Source: Dictyophora rubrovolvata
Taxonomy: Eukaryota > Basidiomycota > Agaricomycetes > Phallales > Phallaceae
Assembly: GCA_029959195.1 (NCBI GenBank)
Contig: CP114124.1
Span: 1,364,001-1,428,000, forward strand
DNA length: 64,000 nucleotides
Direction of reading: 5' to 3'
Below are positions 1-15,929 of the stretch, one piece after another. A program made the translations under genes and the position numbers. The notes beneath the pieces were generated by a model. It was not told the origin of the DNA, made no database searches, and worked only from the letters and a program-made list of their open reading frames with translations. Within the stretch, counting starts at the first letter, position 1, and every line of letters starts with the position of its first letter.

Positions 1-438
1 GATCCCTTATCGAAGGTGTAGAACACTAGCCTTGATAGCGCAAGCAAGTGCCAAACCAATTCCTAAAGCATCATAACAATGAAGTTTGTCGAGTCAGATA
101 GTGAGATCTGTGGGCGTAAAAGATGACACTTGCCGGTGTTGCCACTGGTAGGTTCGATGACGACACTCTGCCCGGGTACCAAAACACCCTCTTTCTCAGC
201 CTCTAGCACCATACGCTTTGCAACTCGGTCTTTGACAGAACCTCCAAGTGAAAAGAATTCAATTTTGACCACTAAATCCAGAGTTTTTCGATGAATACTA
301 TGCCAAGTCAAAAGCGTGCAAGCAGTACAGACACAGATTGCATTTTAACCCTTCCTCTTTCGCGATCTTGCTTAATCGAACAAGAGGGGTATTTCCTATT
401 GTATCAAGGACGTCGTCTACAATCATTGAGGAAGCCAT
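1..438 (-). CDS. cystathionine beta-synthase (5' part, runs off the left edge)
   Basis: PLP enzyme that condenses serine and homocysteine to cystathionine in the cytosol. Three exons are visible: 438-333, 271-134 and 62-27. They join into [15 protein letters not shown], then [18 protein letters not shown] with the PLP lysine of the SVKDR motif, then [18 protein letters not shown], the phosphate-binding loop of the family. The start ATG at 438 lies only 11 codons before the conserved DTIGNTPL block, as is normal. The second intron (133-63) must use a GC donor (GCAAGT), because only that joins SGNTG to IGLALA in frame. [14 protein letters not shown] is closer to CBS than to bacterial or plastid cysteine synthase, but the regulatory C-terminus that would settle this is outside the window. 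Confidence 0.9.
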
Positions 439-734
439 ATGAGAAACAGAGATACTGGCAATCTCGAAAAGCGACTAGTGGCAGGTCACAAGTAATGGGC
501 CGGATCTTATATGCTAATGACAGTGCATACTTGCTTGGTACTCCGCATGCGGGTGTAGTAAGCAACATCAGATATCGAGCCCCTATTAAACTCGGATTAT
601 CATTCAAGACTCTGATTATATTCGGATTCAGGCTCAATTCAAAATGCATAGATACTAGATCATAACTACATATGCACTACAGCGGAATCATACTAATACA
701 TAACCAATCGATTGCAATCAACATATCGGTATAC
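439..734. other. intergenic, CBS promoter side
   Basis: About 300 bp between the CBS start codon and the stop codon of the dioxygenase gene, both read on minus. It should hold the CBS promoter and the dioxygenase terminator. I see no coding exon or repeat. Confidence 0.5.
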
Positions 735-1466
735 TCAGTGGCCGAAAATACCCAAATGCAAAGGCCATTTCTCTCCCATCCAGGTTGCGAGGGTTGTGTG
801 ATCCTCCAGGTCCTTTCCAGTGTTTGGATGTATCAAAACACTGTTAAAACCTCCTTTAAATACTGGCTGAACAAGTTCGAGTCAAGGCGTATGTTTAACT
901 CACGAACAAGGTCCACGGTTCACTGCGAGAAAACTGAAAAGAGCTCCAGTCTGGTGTGGATCAAAAACGTTCACCTCAAACATTGCAGTCGAGTGGGGAC
1001 CTGTATACACAAACGCTTTGATATGAGAACACTGAGTTGGCAAACAGTTCAAGTGCACTCTACAGACCGACTGGTTTATCCCACAGGCGATAGATACGAA
1101 GCTGACCGCGAACGTCATTAGTGAACTTTCTTGAGCAAAAGCATACCAAGAACCAGCCTTACTTCTGGGAACTCTCGGCGTACACGCTCGTGCAGTGCTT
1201 TCGCATACTCCATCTCACTGCTGATATGGGGTCGGTAATAAACTGTTCAGCAGTACTTGTTAGTCTGCAAGCAAGCTTGAATTTGAAACTTCAATATACT
1301 CACTATGAAAATCGAACCCGTTTTTGTTCTTCATGAAAGGCTCTGGGAATCCATCGTAGCAGGTAGACAGCGGTCCTGGAGTGTTAACCAATGATTTACC
1401 ATCGGCACTGTAGCCTTCAGGTAACGGAGGAGCATTTTCGTATCCTTGTAAAAGAGATGTAGACAT
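735..1466 (-). CDS. DOPA 4,5-dioxygenase family protein
   Basis: Small extradiol-type ring-cleaving dioxygenase family (DOPA_dioxygen). The Amanita member opens L-DOPA to betalamic-acid precursors. Most fungal homologues have unknown substrates. Five exons (1466-1304, 1242-1163, 1101-1068, 1000-904, 840-735) sum to 480 nt, giving 159 aa, about family length. Family blocks in order are FDFHIYYRPH near residue 55, LRIYRLWDKPVGPHSTAMFE, NRGPCSVLIHPNTG and DHTTLATWMGEKWPL. His residues suitable for metal binding are visible in the first and third blocks. The family assignment is strong. That the substrate is DOPA is inference only. No pigment genes sit beside it; its neighbours are CBS and CCZ1. 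Confidence 0.88.
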
Positions 1467-1821
1467 TTGAAGTTGCCGTGGAAGGGATGGATAACTACAC
1501 TACACTCGACCCAGTGAATAAATATGGGCGCATTTGGGAATTTTTCGTCCGTTTGTGGGTTGTAAGCTGAGTAAGATTCGCACCTAGTTAGTCACTTTAT
1601 GACTAACTTGTCGCCTTCAATAGCCAATCCGGAAGGGACGGTTGGGTTTGTTCAATATCTTACATTCTGATATTACCGGGCCAACAGTTGGAAAGACGAT
1701 TGATAACTGAAACTGGTGCTGACTAGGACGTCTAGTTTGATTGGGTTGTTATTTACATGCAAGAATGATGGCTGTGTTCGTAAAAGTAATCGTTATAATT
1801 TTAAAAGGAAGAAGGGTACCG
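1467..1821. other. intergenic, dioxygenase promoter region
   Basis: About 355 bp upstream of the dioxygenase start and downstream of CCZ1. I see no coding potential on either strand and no recognisable element. Confidence 0.4.
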
Positions 1822-3945
1822 TCAATGTTTATTGAAATGTCGGATAACGCTTTCGATCTCATTATTGGCCCCAATCAAAGACGCTTCCTTTATATTTACA
1901 GCGAAATTGGCCTCTGTGCACGTACGATTTGATGAACTGAGATTAGGGTACCGTTTCGAAACAAACCACGCCTTCGGTGTTTGAGGCCGAGAAAATATTT
2001 CTTGAATGTCATCACTAAAGAATAAATCAACATGCGAAGACGGGGGAATCAGAAGCCAAATGTTGACTTACTCTTGCATTGACTTATTATTTTCATTCAA
2101 ATATAAAACACCTTCTTTTGAAATAACACCATCCGCGTATGTAAGATTAGGTTGAAAGCGTAAAATATAATCCGATCGTCTAGGCTTAACCGTGCTCCTA
2201 AAATAACGAGTAATCAGCTTATGAAAAATTTGGGGGCTCCCAGAAACCGTACACAGATATATTGTGTTCTAGTGCATCTTGGATCTTTCTGAGAAATCGC
2301 ATCGTATTGAAGAACAGTCGATCTAAAAATTCAGGATTCTTTTCTTGCGACCAAGACACATCGACGACAAGAGCGAATATTGAATGTAACGCCTTCAAAA
2401 CGATATCGGTTTTAACAGCCGAGTAGTAAAGGTGATAGACTCACAGATATGTAAAGCAATTGGCGCGGCTGGGGATCGAGGATATGAGGACCAGGTAAAA
2501 ATATGGACTTCGAGATAAAAGTTGCCGCAGAACCAGAAAATGAGGAAAACAAGTTTGGAGTATCCGAACCTTCCGATACTAAAGGCATGTAGGCATCTTC
2601 AATAGTAGGTACAGAATGATCATTGGTAGTAGTTATGGCATCGTCCAATGCCAACTGATCAAGCTGAACTGGGGAAGTGACCTTATGGTCCGGGGTTGCA
2701 CTGGAAACGGTCAATGCTTCACTTTTCAACTGGTTGATGGTATTTGTATCAGGCACAGTGGCAACATCCGACGGTATGCGTTGCGAATTCTCTGGAGCTA
2801 CTGTTCCTCCAAATGTCAGACTTCCTGGCCAAGACCAATTCTTTATATTCATGACGCTTCCTATCCCAGGACCAAAAAAACCAGAGCTTGTAATCTGTTT
2901 ATCATCACGACTGCCGTTGCCCGATGATAAATTCTCTGGCTTCTGTCCGGCGTTGATCGTCGTCTCAGCATCGGCTGAGCGAGAAACTGACCACAGATAC
3001 CTCAGTAAAGATGAAGGGTACTCGTATTCATCTGAGAAAGTGACAAGATGCGACGATGTAAGTAATATAGGTAACGAATCGGATGGTAGGGTCTTGGCAA
3101 ATTCTGATACTATGGGACGCAAAGATAGATCCGATGAGTGTATATGTGGACCTGTGTGGCCTTGTAAGTGTTGCCGTTGTAAATTAAAGGGAAAAAAAAA
3201 GAAAACCTGATCGATAATACATATCGTCTGACGAGTCGAAATCTAACTGCCACGACCAGGGGGTAAAGAAACGCTCCAGTTGGCGTTGCAGTCGCCCGGC
3301 GGACAAATTAGATGAGAAGGTGCCATGGAGGAGCTATATTTCGGTGTGCAACTGATCTGAGAGGAAGTTAAGAATCGATCAAACTTACTTTAAACTCCTC
3401 ATAGCCTTGAAGAAGATAATCACGCAACAACGCGTCAGGAACAGACTCTTGGTGGTAGTAATTGGTCGTTAAGACGGGTTTATTCGCCTCTTTCGATTTC
3501 TTGCTAGATTTCGGAGTCCGTGCAAGGTTAACGCACTGAAAGATGCCACTTTAGTTTGATGTCTGACCATACGAGACAAGCATTGTGCTTACAATATGCA
3601 TCCAGAAATTAGGCTCAGGAGAGATAGATACCATGTGTTTGCTTTGAGTATGAACATTGTCCACACCGTGATTTGAAGTGAATAATCTATAATCAATCAG
3701 ACAAAGCGCCTGAATTGCATGACCATATGAAAAACATGCCCAGAAAAGCTATTAATTGCTTTGGCCAGTCCTGCTTGTCTGAGCATTGTATCTCTAGAAG
3801 TTACTTGATCTTGGGAGGTATAAAATAAAATATGGGACTCTTCGCGAGCATCTTCATCACTGTCTCTTTCAGCATGCGGTTCAGGAGAGATAGTCGGATT
3901 ATATATAAGAAAATAAGCAAGACTGGGAGGTAATTTGGCACTCAT
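1822..3945 (-). CDS. CCZ1: vacuolar fusion protein Ccz1
   Basis: Subunit of the Mon1-Ccz1 complex, the guanine nucleotide exchange factor that activates Rab7/Ypt7 on late endosomes, vacuoles and autophagosomes. Eight exons (3945-3740, 3686-3593, 3535-3389, 3333-3207, 3160-2445, 2392-2253, 2197-2072, 2014-1822) sum to 1749 nt, giving 582 aa. The first longin domain shows PPSLAYFLIYNPTI, then HILFYTS, MLRQAGLAKAINSF and the signature SPEPNFWMHI. The middle carries FFTPWSWQLDF. The C-terminal domain ends with PKAWFVSKRYP and KEASLIGANNEIES. The protein is longer than human CCZ1 because of a Ser/Thr/Pro-rich insert around residues 200-300. Intron 1 (3739-3687) needs a GC donor to keep frame. The family call is firm. 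Confidence 0.9.
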
Positions 3946-4113
3946 CGAAAAGGGGTGCTGGTAATCATGAGGTCAATAGCCTGAGACGACCCATAACCAC
4001 CCACAAATAAGAAGGTTAAGGTTGCTTAAATTAAGTATTGCTATATCATATCTTATGTACAATGATTTTGAAAGCCAAAGAATGCAACAAAATAAAATAA
4101 AATAACGTGGCCA

Positions 4114-8310
<4,197 letters not shown>

Positions 8311-8437
8311 AAGGAAAGCAGTACGGTGAGGAGTAGATAATATTTGGGATTCGGATATGAAGGAGAGACGACTTGAGTGATACTATCCGAAAGGACCGTG
8401 AGGGTTATTACGAAAAAAGTGCCAGCGGTGGCACAAA
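8311..8437. promoter_or_regulatory. short divergent promoter interval
   Basis: 127 bp between the ubiquitin-protease start (minus) and the next possible ORF on plus. If the plus ORF is real, this must serve both. No specific motif was identified. Confidence 0.35.
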
Positions 8438-8701
8438 ATGCTTGGAGCTGGGTTTAGGAAGACTTACGCGTCGTCACACAGCGTGACGCGACTTTACATT
8501 TCTTTCCTGTCCTTCTATGTACTCCTCTGGACAACGATTCCGTTGTGCATTTTGCATCGAGTGATGTGGGCAAATTATTGGGGAAGTGTTCTTGCCGTGC
8601 TTATCTACATCTTTTGGTATTTGCTGTCTCAGCCAAAGGATGTTAAACTACGCGGCGAAATTGAAACTTTTTTCTTTTCGTTCACAGCAGATCGCAGGTG
8701 A
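8438..8701 (+). CDS. possible small two-pass membrane protein
   Basis: An uninterrupted 87-codon frame opening with ATG, divergent from the ubiquitin-protease gene. It encodes two hydrophobic stretches, roughly residues 18-38 (YISFLSFYVLLWTTIPLCIL) and 47-62 (YWGSVLAVLIYIFWYLL), then a charged tail. An AATAAA lies about 100 bp past the stop. I do not recognise the family. The layout recalls small subunits of GPI or dolichol-phosphate-mannose synthesis complexes, but no diagnostic residues match, so I assign no function. It could also be a chance ORF. Confidence 0.3.
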   Translation: MLGAGFRKTYASSHSVTRLYISFLSFYVLLWTTIPLCILHRVMWANYWGSVLAVLIYIFWYLLSQPKDVKLRGEIETFFFSFTADRR

Positions 8702-8972
8702 TGTATTTCCACCTTTTCATTTGCGTTTTGATTGAACGGAACAGTTTTTGGGCAAATTTTTGAGCGTAATATGGTTATTATGAAGAAGTGAACCCATAAA
8801 CAATAAAATAGACTCATAATACCTGCAATAGACACTTTGATGACTCATTTAACGCTTGGGCTTATTGTTACAGTTAGAGCTTTCGGGGTGAAGACTATAC
8901 GTATATTGAAAGCATAGGCTTGTTCATAAGACAAAGAAAGCACTTTTAATATGTATCCTAAGCATAAGTTTT

Positions 8973-9771
<799 letters not shown>

Positions 9772-11064
9772 GCTGGATGAAATGTTAATACTGGGTGAAA
9801 ATTTATGAGAAATAATAAAAACGTACATGGGCTAATGGGTGTAACAAATGATATTGCTCTGGTCTATCCAACTGTACGATGGAGTCTTCGACGAGAGCAA
9901 CCTGCTAGTTGATTCGAGCGGAGTAGAGGATGAGAAAGAACAGTTATTAGCTCAGCAACTACAAATCAATGTTCTCACGCCCGAATGTCTGGCTCTCTCA
10001 CACTTAGCCGCGCACTCAAAATCAAGAAACATCTAAGTATAATATTTCATCTAGTGTTTTCAGTTTTACTGAGTTGTGTTCGCCTTTTTTTTGAACTCTT
10101 CAAGCTGGGTTTTCCATTAAACTAAAGGAACTATCTCAATAGCCCTTCCGTCCCCGATACTCTGTTTTTCAGCATAAGTATTACAACCGGCAGGGCTTAA
10201 GATATTTTTTTTGTATTCTTCGTCTTGTTTACATCGTTATAATATGGATGCAGTACCTCAATAACTAGCTTTCCAAAGAAACACACTGAATCAACGGCAG
10301 CTCTGCAGGTTCATGCCCGTTAGCAACGAGCCCTATGTATGTGCCTCAGACGCAATACCCCCATCTCAACTATTGGTAACTGTCTAACGTTGTTGTTAAC
10401 TTACTGGTAAAAGAATCCAGTCCTGGTCTGGTTACGGCATCATACCGTCAGTGCTAATGATACTCTATCTTGTATGACCGCGTCGCAGCATCAAACGGTT
10501 CCAACGCTCAAATGAGATAAAACATGTTGGTTCTCGGATTAAACTGTCTGGATCCAACTCAACAGAATCTTCGATGTCGCGGTTTGATTTGCGTGCGATG
10601 AGGTATAGGCATACATATTGGCCAAAACACGCACGTCAACGACATTGGGAAGGTTCGAATCAAGCACGCGCATACTTCGGAATAATTAGTTCTTTCAGAT
10701 TGGGAGTTTATGGAGCCTTCTCGTATGCATACACGTTTGATTCGTACCTCTCTAAATTCTAAGGTCAAAAATGCAGCGCACGTGGGGGTGAGGTTGTAAT
10801 AGGTGCATCCGACTATTCGGTATGTTTGCATCGACTGTGGGATTGCTGCATTATAAAACTCCGAGTATGTAGGGCCAATTTGTCTATGGAACTGTTAAGC
10901 TTTTGGAACAAGAACAAGCTCAGGCTGAATTGACTTATGCCATTGCCAACGAACAAGCACCGCGAAGAATTTTTGTCAAAGCGAACTTAAAACTTTACAC
11001 GAACTCCCCGCCTAAGCGTAAGCGGAGTGTCACGCGCCGTCACGCTCGTAATAACCTATGCACC
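9772..11064. other. intergenic between eS31 and RFC3
   Basis: 1.3 kb separating two divergent housekeeping genes. The part next to 9771 probably includes a 5' UTR intron of the ribosomal gene, since pyrimidine tracts and a GTACGT are visible on minus near 9820. Weak open stretches occur on minus at 10250-10830 but could not be joined into a convincing protein. An in-frame extension of RFC3 upstream to 10903 exists but looks like leader. No tRNA structure was found. Confidence 0.4.
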
Positions 11065-12471
11065 ATGAATAGCGAAAGCGACGTTGAAATGGAGCAAGGA
11101 TTCACGAATAAAGGGAAAGGGAAAGCCCAAGAACAAAACCACCTCCCTGTCGAAAACTTACCATGGTCTGTTTCTTTTCTCTTAAACCCTTAGGTTAATC
11201 CTTCTCAACGAATTTTACAGGGTTGAGAAATATAGACCTGTTAGCCTTGATGAAGTAGTCTCCCATCAACAGATTACTAGTACAAGTACGAGCTTTCTTT
11301 CATTGTCAAACATATTTTTATCTTTTAGTTGAGAAATTCATCGAAAAGAATCGCTTACCCCACTTACTTTTTTACGGACCACCGGGGACAGGAAAGACCA
11401 GTACAATACTTGCCGTTGCGCGTAAGATTTATGACAAAGACTACAAAAGACAAACGTTAGAGGTGAAATAGTTTAAATATATCATGTCTCTCTACTACTT
11501 TCTACTAAGTATTTTACCCAGCTTAACGCGTCAGACGATCGAGGTATAGACGTAGTTAGAGAGCAAATAAAACAATTCGCCGAAACGAGAACACTATTCA
11601 AGTATGTCTGATTGATTGGGACACGCTGAGGGCTGATTATGGCGTAGCAAGGGCTTCAAATTAATTGTTTTGGATGAAGCAGATATGATGACAAGCGCTG
11701 CACAAAGTGCTTTGCGGCGAGTTGTTGAACAGTACACCAAGAACGTTCGCTTTTGCATTATCTGCAATTATGTGAACAAAATCATACCCGCCATTCAATC
11801 TCGTTGCACTCGATTTCGTTTTTCTCCACTAAAGTCTGAAGAAGTCGAAAGGAGAATTCAAGACGTCATTCAGGCGGAAAAGTGAGTGCTCTTAGAACTT
11901 CTCCCGGTCGCGCTAAGCACCCCTTTTGTTCAGTGTGAAGATCACCCCAGAGGGCACGCAAGCTTTGCTGAAATTATCCAAAGGAGATATGCGCCGAGCT
12001 CTCAATGTCCTTCAAGCTTGCCATGCGGCTTACGACCTAATTGCTGAAGACGAAATATATGCTTGCACTGGAAACCCGCATCCTTCTGATATTGAAGCCA
12101 TAGTTAACACAATGATGACTGCAGAATTCACAACAGCTTATCAAAGTGCGTTTTATCTTAACGAAAGAGTCGATTTCATTTTACCTTCGTCCTCAGCGGT
12201 TATCCGACTGAAAACGGAACGAGGTCTAGCACTTCAGGATCTGATAATCGGTGCATACGAATACCTCGAAAATCTAGAATTGCCTCCTCAGTCTCGAGTT
12301 TACTTATTAGACTTTATAGCTACCACTGAGTATGACTAATTTCCTGCCAGCTCTTTTTGTTCTAATTGCTCGTGCAGGCACCGTCTCTCTACAGGAGGAA
12401 ATGAACGAATTCAACTGACAGCCTTGTTGGCTGCGTTTAAAACCGCTGTCCAATTGGCTAGTTCCAAATAA
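11065..12471 (+). CDS. RFC3: replication factor C subunit 3 (human RFC5 type)
   Basis: AAA+ subunit of the clamp loader that places PCNA on primed DNA. Eight exons (11065-11165, 11221-11285, 11329-11462, 11522-11601, 11648-11881, 11934-12145, 12197-12329, 12378-12471) give 350 aa. [15 protein letters not shown] opens the RFC box series. Walker A is GPPGTGKTS, Walker B is [10 protein letters not shown], and [12 protein letters not shown] carries the SRC motif that contacts a neighbour's [21 protein letters not shown] is sensor 2. The C-terminal collar includes [16 protein letters not shown] and [13 protein letters not shown]. The 51-nt intron 12146-12196 is in frame without stops, but splicing it out restores [18 protein letters not shown], which matches the family. 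Confidence 0.95.
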
Positions 12472-12660
12472 AATCAGCTTTTACTTGTATATTCATGTGA
12501 TTATATATAAGTCCCCTTTGGTCGGGACGCAAATAATAAAAACTAGTAATTTCCATCAGGTTATTTTGAGGTACCCATTGGCAAAAGCAGCGGAGCGCGA
12601 ATTCGCGCTGAGGTGCTCACACTCTTAGTCTCTTACTTTTGAAGCTTGAACTTGTTAGGA

Positions 12661-14131
12661 ATGGATCAAGTCAGTTCATTTCAACTCTTGTTGCACATTA
12701 TTCGATCAATCATAGTTCACCTAGGATGCGTTTAGGAAGTTACTGACAGGAGCTAGGCCCTCTTCGAAACTCCAAACAGGCTTTGCTTTACCTCCTCGCC
12801 GCAAACTGCAAGAGTCTACTTCGTCTTCACCTGGATTTCAACCGAGGAAACTCGATCAAAAAAAGCAACGTCCATCTGCCTATAGAGACAGAGCCGCGGA
12901 AAGACGACTCGGAGCAGGTACTGAGCATGAGCCCGTATGTCCATCAGCTACTCATCTATCTAGTACTTCTTTGGTTAAAAGACGCTAGATAGATACATTA
13001 GTGGAGAATAGCGATTCTAAAGATGCCATTTTGGGAGATGGCAGAACAGTAGGCATCTGTTTGTTTCCAGGGCTCTTTAGTTTCGTCTCATATGCGGGAA
13101 AATAGGTAGAAATTCCTCCTGTCAAAGGCTTAGACATTGCAGAGATAGAGCGGTCGAAATTACAAACAAGTACTGTAGAAGAGGATGAGACTCTCGAAAC
13201 AGTTTTTCAAGAAAGTCGAACCAAACTGGACGCTTCGGACAGTACCAGTAAAAAGCGCACTCGCGATGATCTCATTCGTGCACTGAAAGAACAACGCGCA
13301 AGTTCCAATACTTCAAAAGATCTGTCCTCCGATTCTGCCTTTGAAAAAGCCAAACAGCTTGGAAAGTTCAAGCCTATAGGCGCTCCAGGTATATCATCAA
13401 AGACCAAAGTGAAGCACCGAGGTGAGGACGGTGTGACGAAACCTAAAAAGAAGAAACAGAGAGCACGATCCCCAACTAGCGGTAGCAAGGAAATCGAATC
13501 CGAACCTACAACGCACCAGATGGCACAAACAGAGACGAAAGCTAATATTGGAAACGCACCTCCCGAGTCATTGTCGCATTCTGCTGGAGATGAAGATATA
13601 GATATCTTTGGTGATGTGGAGGAATACAGGGGAGTCAATCTGGATGAAGAGGAAGAGAATGAAGGTATTGTCGATGACGAAGAAGGGGCTATTGATGACG
13701 AGGAAAATTCTCATACCCAGAAGAACAGTTGGTTTGAAGACAATGAACATGGTGACCTTGCCGTTCTTGCTGAGGCCAATGTGTTACAGTCTCCTGTATC
13801 AGGAGATCGTTCTTTGCAGCCCCCTACGCCATCACCTCCACTTGAATTGCAAGCATCAGGATCCACTTCTACTGCACCTACACGCCTACAACCTCTCTCT
13901 TCGTCTTCTATGCCATCGATCCGTGACTTTTTGGACGTGGAAAAGATAGCGGGTAGATATGAAAAACGCCAAACTCGAAAAAAGGCAAAACGAGATAACA
14001 AAGAAAAGGGCGACCAAAGTGAGAAGGTAAATCGTGACTATCAAAAGTAAGTGAACTAGCGTATCTTGGAGTTTCGCAAGTTTCTGATTCCCACCAGGTT
14101 AGATTCATATATGAAAAGCAAAGGAGGTTGA
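12661..14131 (+). CDS. RED/IK-type spliceosomal protein
   Basis: Homologue of RED (IK), the partner of SMU1 in the spliceosomal B complex. The first exon, 12661-12669, holds only ATG plus two codons. The others are 12725-12917, 12993-13048, 13106-14046 and 14098-14131, for 410 aa. The N-terminus reads MDQDAFRKLLTG and then AYRDRAAERRLGA, the RED_N signature. VKGLDIAEIERSKLQ follows. The middle is Lys-rich and acidic with DIDIFGDVEEYRGV. The end, VNRDYQKLDSYMKSKGG, fits the family tail. The intron after RRLGA (12918-12992) has a second possible donor at 12937, so a few residues there are uncertain. The 3' part, including its last intron, is duplicated at 17553. Confidence 0.85.
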
Positions 14132-14350
14132 TCTTTGTATCTGTATGTCTATGCACGACTTTAACAATATAATCTAAATTTGTATTGCGTGTATCTATTC
14201 CCAGCTTGTGTTTTGTCGTCACAGCAATGCTGGTTTGTCATGAAGTCTAACGTGCTGTCGAGGTGGTTCCACCGCTCGTGTACGCTGACCAAACGTATAG
14301 TATAATCAAAAAGCGAGACCCGACAGAACAACAGCTCAGTTTATATCTCC
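14021..14350 (+). repeat. direct duplication, copy 1 (RED 3' end plus PQ-loop gene 5' fragment)
   Basis: Starts inside the last exons of the intact RED gene and continues past its stop into a shortened copy of the 5' part of the PQ-loop gene. The block at 14257-14330 (GAGGTGGTTCCACCGCTCGT onward) matches 17890-17955 almost base for base. Relative to copy 2 it lacks about 110-130 bp covering the PQ-loop start codon and first exon, and the donor after the GACTCGACAG exon has changed from GGT to GAA. The PQ-loop piece here is therefore dead. Confidence 0.9.
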
Positions 14351-14420
14351 GGGATGCCAGACTAAACGTACCGATGTGCTACGGGGGTATCTGTGAGTTG
14401 AGTTATCTTCTTTGCGTCGC

Positions 14421-14932
14421 GATATTAACCGTTCGATAAGCTGTTTTTGCGGTTCGGTTACCGATCCTAAGCCAGGAGTTTCAACACCCCACAGGTTGGT
14501 TATATCTTATGTGCTTGTGCCAGATGAATCAAATGTATCTTACATGCGTATGCCAGCTGCGGTGCATCCTGTACTCGTCAAAGAATGGCGTGCGATCACC
14601 CATGTCCACTAAGCTGTCATCCAGGTATGTTCAAACACTTTTGTTACGAATAGTCCTAACTTGGTGTCAAAGGACCATGTCCCCCTTGCAATCTAACCGT
14701 CTATGTTACTTGCCATTGCGGAAAGGTAATCAATGCCGTCCGCTGTGAAAATTCTCATCCTGCAGACCAAGCCGTCAACTCCTGCGGTGCAATTTGCGGC
14801 CGTTTTCCTCAATGCCAAACTCACTCATGCAATCGTCCATGTCACCCTGGGGATTGTGGAGGATGTGATAAATTTGAGGATATAACCTGCTTTTGCGGAC
14901 AAACGACGAAGGGAGTGCAATGTGGAACTTAG
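14421..14932 (+). pseudogene. NFX1/FAP1-type zinc-finger fragment
   Basis: Three spliceable pieces encode repeated NFX1-type Cys-rich fingers: SISCFCGSVTDPKPGVSTPH; SCGASCTRQRMACDHPCPL with SCHPGPCPPC; then YVTCHCGK, HSCNRPCHPGDCGGCDK and ITCFCGQTTKGVQCG, ending in TAG at 14930. Joining uses an intron at about 14495-14553 (AG|C completing Ser) and another starting at the GTATGT near 14622. A full NFX1/FAP1 protein is about 1000 aa, with a RING-like PHD finger before the fingers and an R3H domain after them. Neither is present and no start context is visible, so this is a fragment of a host gene, not a working copy. Its intact parent is not in the window. Confidence 0.75.
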
Positions 14933-15428
14933 TGGCTTAGAGCTGGCCCGTGAAGCTTACGTTCCAGACGCTGGTCGGGACGCTTTGACTTTGGTGGCAC
15001 ATGTGAGAGGTATATATTCCTGACTTTATATTTTACCACATATTGAACCATTTTGAGAGATTTACCATTCTGCAGTTGCGCAAATTACTCCCCCTCGTCT
15101 TGATACGTCGGGTAATGTTAATGTCAATCTGATGGGGATGAATGCTGGAACGAGTCTGGTGGTAAGGTCAGGTATGCATGCACAATGGATTGACACAAGA
15201 GCAAATTGAATGGCTGTATCATTCACAGCTCTACTGGATGCGTGCTTTTCATTTTTATTCATTATCGTGATGTTAGAAGGAGTTTTTCGGTGGTATTAGG
15301 GTGATCCACAGATGCGTGCTGCTGCCGCTAATGCTCAGATGGCATATGCTCAATCCCCGCCACAAGTGACAGCCTCAGACTCCGCAACAACAAATCTCGT
15401 CACCGCGTCCACCATCAGTACAACCTGA
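14925..15428 (+). pseudogene. unidentified coding remnant next to the NFX1 fragment
   Basis: Overlapping the end of the NFX1 piece in another frame, codons for LAREAYVPDAGRDALTLVAH run to a GTATAT donor at about 15011. A second open piece has VAQITPPRLDTSGNVNVNLM and MNAGTSLV, and a third has MRAAAANAQMAYAQSPPQV and ends at a stop near 15426. The amino-acid composition looks coding and splice-like boundaries separate the pieces, but I cannot name the parent gene. It may be the continuation of the NFX1-bearing gene after a frame change, or a piece of another gene joined to it. Confidence 0.4.
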
Positions 15429-15929
15429 TTCTCATGTTACTCCAGCACCAGCCCCACCGTCATAAACAGGAACCCGGAATTTTTGCATAAAAACGGACCC
15501 CGGATGGACATTGCCGCTTCTTCAAATGGTCCTTGTTTTTTGTTGGAACATAAGGTGTGTCTCATAGATTAGATATCTGTATTGTTCGTGAGGTGCGATT
15601 ATACATTTGGTTGTATTATTGGAAAACGAATATAATGGTTTCAATATGCTCAGATACATATAATATGCAGTGACTTAGCAGGCGTTCGCAGTGGTCTCAG
15701 GATTTCAGAACTGATTCTTTAGGGTATCCTTTTTTTGGTAGGAGGAAGGTAATGCCTTCCTTGATGAATCTCAGTTTAAGTTCAGACTGAGGAATACATT
15801 CTTTCTCTATTTTTCGGTTGAGATATACGCAGGTGTATTGTAATATGAAATGCACGACGTATAAGAGAAATAAAACAATACATGAAAGACCTCAATAAAG
15901 GACTTGTAAGTGGTACGAGAAGCGGCATG

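Noticed and set aside
10650-10665. GGTTCGAATC, resembling a tRNA B box
   Set aside because: No A box at the right distance and no acceptor stem pairing.
10250-10831. Minus open stretches (for example DQDWILLPV and IGLVANGHEPAELPLIQ) that might be a beta-trefoil lectin-like gene
   Set aside because: Splice phases between the pieces do not agree and no start or full domain could be assembled.
12146-12196. Extra 17 residues inside RFC3 from an open in-frame stretch
   Set aside because: It has intron borders, and removing it restores the conserved RFC sequence.
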